Assembly: GCF_026342405.1 (NCBI RefSeq)
Contig: NZ_JAPEMU010000005.1
Span: forward strand, 1 to 64,000
Direction of reading: 5' to 3'
Origin: Kitasatospora sp. NBC_00240
Lineage (GTDB): Bacteria > Actinomycetota > Actinomycetes > Streptomycetales > Streptomycetaceae
DNA length: 64,000 nt
The notes under the pieces: generated by a model
Told to the model about the DNA's origin: nothing
Databases searched by the model: none
Seen by the model: the letters and a program-made list of their open reading frames with translations, nothing else
Made by a program: the position numbers and the translations under genes
In this document: positions 58,149 to 64,000 of the stretch, piece after piece
How the letters are laid out: the number at the start of each line of letters is the position of its first letter
How positions within the stretch are numbered: the first letter of the stretch is position 1

Positions 58149-58482
58149 AGGCCGCCCGCGCGCCATTGACACGGCACACATCGCAGCGCCTGCCGACGTG
58201 CCGCCAGTCGCGCTCATCTCGATGGTCCACCGCCGAGACGCCCACGTCGCGCGTGTGCTCGGTCGCCGGCAGGACATCGGTCCCACGACCGCAGCCGACC
58301 CTCTCGCGGCGCTAGCGCTTGGGGTCGCGATCACGCGGGGGGTCCTACAAGAACAGGGTCTGCTCGTACAGGCCGCAGTAGAGCAGGGCAGTTCCTGGGA
58401 GGAGATCGCTGCCGCTTTGGACACACCTGCGGCCGCAGTGCGGGGCACGTTCACCAGCCCGGCAGATGAGCAGGCCAAGTGA
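58138..58482 (+). CDS. Small HTH-like protein in the GntR operon
   Basis: 114 residues, starting MPSEGRPRAIDTAHIAAPAD. The C-terminal half has a helix-turn-helix-like region, GSSWEEIAAALDTPAAAVRG, resembling the domain in the protein at 13129. The start overlaps the gntR stop and its stop overlaps the next start, so the three genes are one coupled operon. Possibly a co-regulator. Confidence 0.65.
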   Translation: MPSEGRPRAIDTAHIAAPADVPPVALISMVHRRDAHVARVLGRRQDIGPTTAADPLAALALGVAITRGVLQEQGLLVQAAVEQGSSWEEIAAALDTPAAAVRGTFTSPADEQAK

Positions 58483-59150
58483 TGGTGGGAACGCGTCCGG
58501 ACATCTCACAGGATGCCTGGGACGATGCTCAGTTGCTGTGGGACTACCACCAGCTTCACCACAAAATCCGACCGTGCTCGGTGATTATCGGTCTGGGTAG
58601 CCACGACCTTGGCGTGGCCACACACTCCGCACAGCTCTACTTCGAGAAGATGGCACCGCTCATCGTCTTCAGTGGCTCCAACAGTCCCACCACCGTGAAG
58701 CGCTTCCCTCGTGGGGAGGCGGTCCACTACGGGGAGCATGCAGTATCGCTCGGCGTTCCCCGCTCGGCGATCCTCTTGGAGACGCGTGCGACCAACACCG
58801 CCGAGAACTTTCGGTTCTCGCGCGAGGTTCTGCAAGCCGCTGGTGCACCAGTAACCTCCGTCCTGCTCGTCTCGAAGCCATACGAGCAGCGCCGGAGTCT
58901 CGCCACCGCAATGAAGACGTGGCCAGGGGTAGATGTGGTGTGCGCTTCTGAACCAGTGACCCTGAGCGAATACGTTGACAGGATCGGAAGCGTCAAGACC
59001 GTCGTAGACATGCTCGTGGGAACGCTTCAACGCCTGGTCGAGTACCCGAAGAAGGGATTCATCGTCAGGCAGGATGTATCCGCTGCGGCAGTTGGGGCCT
59101 ATGAACGGCTCCGCGCCCGCGGCTTCGACAGCAGGGTGATCCCAAGTTGA
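58479..59150 (+). CDS. YdcF/SanA-like (DUF218) protein
   Basis: 223 residues. SVIIGLGSHDLGVATHSAQL, then LIVFSGSNSPTTVKRFPRGE, and ILLETRATNTAENFRFSREV are the three DUF218 motifs (acidic/His pocket, F-S/T-G-G-like turn, and the T-x-x-N helix). No signal peptide is seen, unlike membrane SanA/ElyC. DUF218 proteins may bind nucleotides or envelope precursors; GntR-HTH-YdcF gene trios recur in actinobacteria. The biochemical role here is unknown. Confidence 0.85.
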   Translation: MMVGTRPDISQDAWDDAQLLWDYHQLHHKIRPCSVIIGLGSHDLGVATHSAQLYFEKMAPLIVFSGSNSPTTVKRFPRGEAVHYGEHAVSLGVPRSAILLETRATNTAENFRFSREVLQAAGAPVTSVLLVSKPYEQRRSLATAMKTWPGVDVVCASEPVTLSEYVDRIGSVKTVVDMLVGTLQRLVEYPKKGFIVRQDVSAAAVGAYERLRARGFDSRVIPS

Positions 59151-59257
59151 TGCCAGCCTGCAGACACGCCGCGAAAGCCAGCGAGCCCACCCCCTAGCAG
59201 GGATAGGCTCGACAGGATGTCCACTCTGTGGTCGTCACCCAGTCCAGAAAACGCGAA

Positions 59258-59290
59258 AGCGGCCCCACATCCGCCAAGATTTGGGCCGCT
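59258..59290 (+). terminator. Stem-loop after the GntR operon
   Basis: AGCGGCCC (59258-59265) pairs with GGGCCGCT (59283-59290) around a 17-nt loop, about 110 bp downstream of the YdcF-like stop. The remainder of 59151-59570 is the leader of the rep-like gene, with no iterons visible. Confidence 0.5.
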
Positions 59291-59570
59291 CCGCTTGCCG
59301 TATACAAGCCCCTTGCAGGGGGCCGTTGTCTGTTCGACGGTACCAGGCTTCCCCGGTTCGGTGCGAGAGACACCCATCTCTCATCCGACCGGGCGAACGA
59401 CTTCTGGTACGGGCGGGCCGGCAGCGGCGGAGAGGTAGAGCAACCCGCTTGCGTACCACCGTCACTCTGCGGAATGGCCATGTCACTCTGGCCCGTCCTA
59501 CAATCCCCACCTTGCCCGCTGTCCAGGCCGAGCTGCTCCTGATGCCCGCCGCCGGATCGGCGGTGGCTCT

Positions 59571-60767
59571 GTGAAGACGAGCACGACGCGCCAGGGCTTC
59601 ACTGGTCGGATTCACCGTGGGCCGATGGCGGCCGACATCATCCAGCGTGACTTCACCCGGGTCTACAACCGGGCCATCCGTGACAAGCGGATCAGCCGGC
59701 GGGCCCGGGGCCTGCTGGTGGAGATGATGAGCCACCAGGACGGCTTCGGGATCTCGATGGCGGCGCTGATCGCCGGAGGCCCGGAGAAGAAGGACGCCTT
59801 GCAGACCGCTCTGTGGGAGCTGGAGAAGTACGGCTACCTGCACCGGGACCGGGCTCGCAACGAGCTGGGGCAGCTCGGCGAGACCCTGTTCTTCATCACG
59901 GACATGCCTGACGGGATGTCTCTGGAAGCCCCCGCGCCCTGGTCCAGCCAGGCCCCCGAACCCGCCCCTGACGACCAGGCGGGCGCCCCTGGGGCGCCCG
60001 AACCGGCCGATCCGCAAAACCGCAGGTCAGAGCCAGGGACGGAAAATCCGCCTCTGGATGGTCCCGGACAAACGCCCAGGTCAGAACCTAAGACGGATTT
60101 CCCTGCGCAGGGTTTTCCTGCGCAGGGAAATCCGCCGCATAAGAAGACCACTTCCTCCTCACGGAGTGAGAAGACTCTCTCTCCTCCCGCCGATGTGCAG
60201 GAGCCGCAGGTGGCTCCGGCGCCTCGGACGAGAGAGATCGCTGCTTCGCAGGACCACAACGACCCGGCTGCGCCGGCGCCCGCCGACAACGGCGACACAG
60301 CCGCGCCCGTTCCGGCGCAGCGCGCGCAGGACATGGCGGCTTCGCCCACGGAGCAGGTGCTGGCTGCCTACGAGGCGGCTCTCGGCGGCGTGGCGCTGGA
60401 CCGGGCCAAGCTGCTGGCCCAGGCCGAGCAGCTGCTGGCGGTTCGGCCGCTGTGGTGGGTGGTGGACCGTGCCCGGGAGCTGCCGCAGTGGGGCGACGAC
60501 CTGAAGCTGCACGCCGGCAAGTCGAAGGTGCCGTTCACCAAGCCGAAGCCGGCGGCCCGGCCGCAGGGTGTGCCGCCGGTGGATCCGACCCGGAAGAAGG
60601 CGCCGATGCCCGCGCACATCGCGGCGCTGCGGGCCTCGGTCCAGGCCGGTCAGGCTCCGGCGCCCGCCGCCGGGCCGGCTGTACCGCCTGCGGCCGCGCC
60701 GCCGGACGGCGCACCGGCCCGGTCCGTGAGTGACCTGCTGGCGAGTCTGGCCTCGCCGAACATCTGA
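59571..60767 (+). CDS. Rep-like winged-helix protein with candidate origin in its linker
   Basis: 398 residues. The first 110 form a winged-helix replication-initiator type domain (DFTRVYNRAIRDKRISRRAR, then GLLVEMMSHQDGFGISMAAL, ALWELEKYGYLHRDRARNEL). Next is a long Pro/Ser/Ala linker, then a C-terminal helical domain (VLAAYEAALGGVALDRAKLL) with a basic KPKPAARP tail, in the layout of DnaD-like or Rep proteins that load helicase. It lies 82 bp upstream of dnaB. In linear streptomycete plasmids such as pSLA2 the origin lies within the first of two rep genes; the repeats at 60024-60133 fit that plan. GTG start at 59571. Confidence 0.75.
   Translation: MKTSTTRQGFTGRIHRGPMAADIIQRDFTRVYNRAIRDKRISRRARGLLVEMMSHQDGFGISMAALIAGGPEKKDALQTALWELEKYGYLHRDRARNELGQLGETLFFITDMPDGMSLEAPAPWSSQAPEPAPDDQAGAPGAPEPADPQNRRSEPGTENPPLDGPGQTPRSEPKTDFPAQGFPAQGNPPHKKTTSSSRSEKTLSPPADVQEPQVAPAPRTREIAASQDHNDPAAPAPADNGDTAAPVPAQRAQDMAASPTEQVLAAYEAALGGVALDRAKLLAQAEQLLAVRPLWWVVDRARELPQWGDDLKLHAGKSKVPFTKPKPAARPQGVPPVDPTRKKAPMPAHIAALRASVQAGQAPAPAAGPAVPPAAAPPDGAPARSVSDLLASLASPNI
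60024..60133. repeat. Candidate replication origin: inverted repeat and direct repeats
   Basis: GGATTTCCCTGCGCAGG (60095-60111) is perfectly repeated in reverse as CCTGCGCAGGGAAATCC (60117-60133) around GTTTT. AGGTCAG motifs precede GACGGAAAATCCGCC and GACGGATTTCC at 60024 and 60078, 54 bp apart. This AT-richer patch sits in the disordered linker of the rep-like protein, where coding constraint is low. Confidence 0.65.
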
Positions 60768-60848
60768 CCGCACGCAGACGGCGGCCGGGGACCCCTGAGA
60801 AGGCCCGGCCGCCGCGATGAACCCGATCCATTCGAAGGAGAGTTCCCC

Positions 60849-62552
60849 ATGAGCGTACCCAGCCAGAGCACCGCCGAGCCGCACGACTGGAGCGACACCA
60901 CCGCCGAGCCGGACCCGCAGGACGATCCGGCCCAGGAGCCGACCCCGGCGCCGCGCCGCCGCGCCCGCAAGAAGGCCGGCCCCGCCGACGCCCCCGAGCC
61001 CCAGGCCGCCTTCGAGCGGGTGCCGCCCGGCGGCAAGCCCGAGCACCTGGACGCGGAGCAGGCCGTCCTCGGCAGCCTCCTGATGAGCAACGACGTCCTC
61101 GCGGACGTCACCGACATCCTCAAGCCAGACGACTACTACCGCCCCGCCCACGGACTGATCCACCACGCGGTCCTGGCCGTCGTGGCCAAGGGGGACCCGG
61201 CCGACCCCATCACCGTGGCCGACGAACTGCGCAAGCGCGCCGAGCTGGACCGTGTCGGCGGACCCGCCTACCTCCACACCCTCGTCAACTCCGTGCCCAC
61301 CGCGGCGAACGCCGAGTACTACGCGGAGATCGTGCGCGAGCAGGCCGTGCTGCGCCGCTTGGTGGGAGCCGGTACCCGCATCGCCGGCATGGGCTACGCC
61401 GCGGAAGGCGAAGTGGACGAGATCGTCGCGGCCGCCGCCGCCGAGATCGCCCAGGTGATGGAGACCCGCGGCCGCGAGGACGACTTCGAGCTGCCGGACC
61501 AGACCATCGGCGCCACCCTCGACGAGATCGAGGCCGCCGGCAGCCGGCAGGGTGTCTACGGTGTGCCGACCGGCTTCGCCGACCTGGACGCCCTCACCCA
61601 CGGCTGGCAGCCCGGCCAGGTCATCATCGTCGCCGCCCGCCCCGGCATCGGGAAGTCCACCCTGGCCCTGGACTTCGCCCGGGCCTGCACCATGCCCCGC
61701 ACCAGCGCCGGCCGGCCCGTCGACGGCACCGGCCGCCCGGCCGCCTTCATCAGCCTGGAGATGAGCACCACCGAGCTCAACATGCGCGCCCTGTCCGCCG
61801 AGGCCCGCGTCAGCCTCGCCCACCTGCGCGCCGGCACCCTCACCGACAACGAATGGGAGCGCCTGGCCCCCGCCGTCGAGCGCTACCGCGCCGCCCAGCT
61901 CCACATCAACCAGAGCGCCAAGGGCCTGCCCGAGATCCAGGCCAAGCTGCGCCGGCTCAAGACCCGGGTGCCCGACCTCGCCCTGGTCGTCATCGACTAC
62001 ATGCAGCTCATCGAGGGCGGCAGCAAGAAGCGCAGCCAGGACAACCGCCAGCAGGAGGTCTCCGACATCAGCCGCTGCCTCAAGCTGCTCGCCAAGGAAC
62101 TGCAGCTGCCGATCGTGGTGCTTGCCCAGCTCAACCGCGGGCCCGAGCAGCGCAACGACAAGAAGCCGGCGGTCTCCGACCTGCGCGAGTCCGGCAGCAT
62201 CGAGCAGGACGCCGACATCGTGATCCTGCTGCACCGCCCCGACGCCTACGAGCCGGAGTCCCCGCGCGCCGGCGAGACCGACCTCATCGTCGGCAAGCAC
62301 CGCAACGGCCCCCAGGCCACGATCTCGGTCGGCGCGCAGCTCCACTACTCGCAGTTCGTCGACATGGCCCGCGACACCGAGACCAGCGACCGCAGGCCCA
62401 CCACCGCCCTCCACGGCACCGGGGCGATCGGCCTGGGCACCATCTCGGCCGAGCGCGGCACCGAACTCGGCTGGGACGACGACGGCCAGGACGACACCGA
62501 CACCCGGGGATGGTCGCGCACCAGCAACCTGGGATCCGAACTCGGCCTGTAG
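60849..62552 (+). CDS. dnaB: Replicative DNA helicase DnaB
   Basis: 567 residues, full length. After a Pro/Glu-rich N-terminus the DnaB N-domain starts at KPEHLDAEQAVLGSLLMSND (about 63). The RecA-like motor has VIIVAARPGIGKSTLALDFA (Walker A, about 257-276), AAFISLEMSTTELNMRALSA (H1a/H2), ALVVIDYMQLIEGG (Walker B) and IVVLAQLNRGPEQR, then DLRESGSIEQDADIVILLHR. All helicase motifs are intact. It unwinds DNA ahead of the fork and, being next to the rep-like gene, is plausibly the plasmid's own helicase (as rep2 in pSLA2-type plasmids). Confidence 0.95.
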   Translation: MSVPSQSTAEPHDWSDTTAEPDPQDDPAQEPTPAPRRRARKKAGPADAPEPQAAFERVPPGGKPEHLDAEQAVLGSLLMSNDVLADVTDILKPDDYYRPAHGLIHHAVLAVVAKGDPADPITVADELRKRAELDRVGGPAYLHTLVNSVPTAANAEYYAEIVREQAVLRRLVGAGTRIAGMGYAAEGEVDEIVAAAAAEIAQVMETRGREDDFELPDQTIGATLDEIEAAGSRQGVYGVPTGFADLDALTHGWQPGQVIIVAARPGIGKSTLALDFARACTMPRTSAGRPVDGTGRPAAFISLEMSTTELNMRALSAEARVSLAHLRAGTLTDNEWERLAPAVERYRAAQLHINQSAKGLPEIQAKLRRLKTRVPDLALVVIDYMQLIEGGSKKRSQDNRQQEVSDISRCLKLLAKELQLPIVVLAQLNRGPEQRNDKKPAVSDLRESGSIEQDADIVILLHRPDAYEPESPRAGETDLIVGKHRNGPQATISVGAQLHYSQFVDMARDTETSDRRPTTALHGTGAIGLGTISAERGTELGWDDDGQDDTDTRGWSRTSNLGSELGL

Positions 62553-62623
62553 AGCCGCAGGGATAGGGTCCTGACGGCCCCTCTGGCGGTCGCAGGACCC
62601 TCCTGGCTCCAACGACCACTCCG

Positions 62624-62660
62624 GGCCCGTGATCGCCCCCGCACGGGGCGATCACGGGCC
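62624..62660 (+). terminator. Terminator after dnaB
   Basis: GGCCCGTGATCGCCCC (62624-62639) pairs perfectly with GGGGCGATCACGGGCC (62645-62660) around a five-base loop, 72 bp beyond the dnaB stop and before the gene at 62688. Confidence 0.75.
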
Positions 62661-62687
62661 TCGCAGGCTTCTCAAGATTGGATCAAG

Positions 62688-63161
62688 ATGGAATCGGTGC
62701 CACCCATCAGCGCCATCACCACGGACAGTGGCGGGGACTACACCCTTGTCGTGTCACACACCCCCATCACCGACCGCCGCCTGTCCCTCGCTGACCTGGG
62801 TCTTTATGTGCGGTGCCGGTGGTTGAACGACGTGTGCGACGACATCGGCGACGTGGAGTGGTTCATCCGGGAGTTCGACATGCCAGCCGACGAGACGCGG
62901 GCCGGGCTTCGACGTCTTGCTGATGCCGGACACATTGAGGTCGTGGGACCGGAGTTCGTGGAGGCGAGGCGGGCATACGAGCGGGCCCAGGCCGTCGCCA
63001 CGGCTGCGGAGGAAAGCCGGAACCTGTTCAGTGAGGCCGAGGCCGTGGTCGTCGCCCGCTTCGTCGCACTGGCCAATGAGCGCTCCGAGCGCGCGTCGCA
63101 AGCCTCAGCCTTGATCGCACGGTTGGAGATCGAAGCCACCTATCAGGCCCCTGACTCCTGA
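62688..63161 (+). CDS. Small helical protein downstream of dnaB
   Basis: 157 residues. The N-terminal half suggests a winged helix (RLSLADLGLYVRCRWLNDVC, then ADETRAGLRRLADAGHIEVV), the C-terminal half a coiled coil (YERAQAVATAAEESRNLFSE; ERSERASQASALIARLEIEA). A replication or regulatory role is guessed from position after dnaB; no family recognised. A terminator separates it from dnaB, so it has its own promoter. Confidence 0.6.
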   Translation: MESVPPISAITTDSGGDYTLVVSHTPITDRRLSLADLGLYVRCRWLNDVCDDIGDVEWFIREFDMPADETRAGLRRLADAGHIEVVGPEFVEARRAYERAQAVATAAEESRNLFSEAEAVVVARFVALANERSERASQASALIARLEIEATYQAPDS

Positions 63162-63903
63162 ACGGCCCGCGGAAGGGTCGGGCGCGATAGGGCCCGTGCA
63201 GCTTCCATCCGCCCGGTGACTGAACCCCCGCCGCCTTCAAGCGGGTCTGCACGGGCGATCCGGGGCCCGTGGTCCGTGGGCTCGGTGCGGATCGTCGTGG
63301 CGTTCGATGCTGTCCGGGGCGGCCCCTGCCGTCGGTGCTGACGCGGCCGGACGGCGGGCCAGAGCGTTGTGGTGCGGCAGGGAGCACCGGGAGATGTGTG
63401 GTGCCGTGGGCAGGTGGCTAGGGGATCATGCCGCCCGGTGCTGCCCGGCCCGCAGCCAGCAGGGGCTGACCCCGTGCCGGCTGGGGTTGTTCTGCTGGGT
63501 TCGGACCGGAAGTTCAGGTAACGGACCGTGTGGCCGGCAGGTCCCGACCATGGCGACTGCTGGGTATGGGTGGTGTGCTTGCCGTGCCGCGGGCTGGCCT
63601 CTTTAGGTAAGAGGGGCGGGAGCGGAAAGCCGCTCTGACCTGCGAGCTTGGAATTTCAAAGGTTGCTGCCCACCGACACTAGGCACCTTTGGATGCCACG
63701 GGAGGCCGACATTACGACCCAATGTTTCGCAGCATTGCGAAGCATTGGGTCGTGTTCGTAGCCTCAGGTGCGCCCACCGACTGCCCAGGGCCGGACTCCA
63801 ACGGCACCCCCTGCGACACGTCCTTCGCACACGGGTGCAGCATCCTTCGCACCACTGCGAAGGACGTGTAGCCTGCTGCCACCACTAGCAAAGGATCAAG
63901 GCC
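63162..63903. other. 740-bp non-coding region with nested hairpins
   Basis: No supported gene. From 63714 to 63869 it carries strong structure: arms 63714-63731 and 63736-63753 pair with one mismatch in 18 around GCAT, and ACACGTCCTTCGCA (63816-63829) pairs with TGCGAAGGACGTGT (63856-63869); a second TCCTTCGCA at 63843-63851 makes an inner hairpin with TGCGAAGGA. These lie 30-190 bp ahead of the gene running off the right edge. Confidence 0.6.
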
Positions 63904-64000
63904 TTGGCGGAAGCACAGCGCGCACCCGGCACCCGGCGTAGCCCGCAGCCCGGTCGCAGGCCGAGGCTGGAGCCCGCCGGCGTTCAGAACCAGCGCGACC
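63904..64000 (+). CDS. Start of a gene cut by the right edge
   Basis: A TTG at 63904 follows AAAGGATCAAGGCC, a good ribosome site, and opens a frame beginning (M)AEAQRAPGTRRSPQPGRRPR. Thirty-two codons are visible, all Pro/Arg-rich; the product cannot be named. The hairpins at 63714-63869 lie in its leader. Confidence 0.4.
   Translation, partial: MAEAQRAPGTRRSPQPGRRPRLEPAGVQNQRD

Noticed and set aside
63162-64000. A linear-plasmid telomere at the right edge
   Set aside because: Although hairpins are present, the sequence continues into a likely gene at 63904 and lacks the dense series of palindromes with GCA-type loops known from streptomycete telomeres.

Overview
The window is about 64 kb of very high-GC DNA (roughly 70%) with strong third-position GC, GGAGG-type ribosome sites, many GTG starts and actinobacterial gene families. 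It reads as the replication, partition and transfer core of a large Streptomyces plasmid (or that of a close relative in Streptomycetaceae), most likely a linear one. The basis is a ParA/ParB pair with its own palindromic centromere sites, a winged-helix Rep-like gene beside a full DnaB helicase, a GntR/HutC transfer-type regulator, and a long run of small membrane and hypothetical genes around an FtsK/TraB-like ATPase. No rRNA, tRNA or CRISPR array was found, and no telomere can be recognised at either end.

Layout. 0-12.4 kb: accessory genes, including a type IV AbiEi/AbiEii toxin-antitoxin pair, a membrane-protein pair, a zinc-ribbon protein whose gene carries seven copies of a DNA site, and two candidate HEPN-like proteins. 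Two cassettes here are flanked by imperfect direct repeats. 12.4-25.9 kb: a defence-like island with a two-domain zeta toxin, a STAND NTPase, an intact IS1634-family element with a 5-bp target duplication, a DUF3800 protein and a large zinc-ribbon plus PD-(D/E)XK protein. 26-34 kb: DNA repair and small regulators, with a LexA-boxed small protein coupled to a fingerless Y-family polymerase relative, divergent Ku, zinc-ribbon/HTH proteins and a membrane-anchored Mrr-type nuclease. 35-37.4 kb: parAB. 40-57 kb: one long minus-strand cluster, probably conjugal transfer, containing a sliding clamp, the TraB-like motor, a four-TM DUF2637-type protein and many small proteins. 57.3-59.2 kb: a GntR regulator operon with four operators facing the transfer cluster. 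59.5-63.2 kb: the replication pair with a candidate origin inside the rep-like gene.

The most unusual theme is DNA sites written into protein-coding sequence. parB carries four of five parS-like 20-bp palindromes, one of them the centre of a perfect 42-bp palindrome. The zinc-ribbon gene at 6390-7658 carries seven copies of one site in both orientations, so the same DNA encodes two unrelated peptides. The four-TM gene at 52666-54408 has an 8-bp motif (CGAAACGG) phased at 21 bp that runs across its start codon into upstream DNA. The rep-like gene contains a 17-bp inverted repeat in an AT-richer linker. A second theme is SOS control: LexA-type boxes lie 10-11 bp ahead of the GTG starts of two paralogous small proteins, one of them coupled to a polymerase relative that has lost its catalytic carboxylates.
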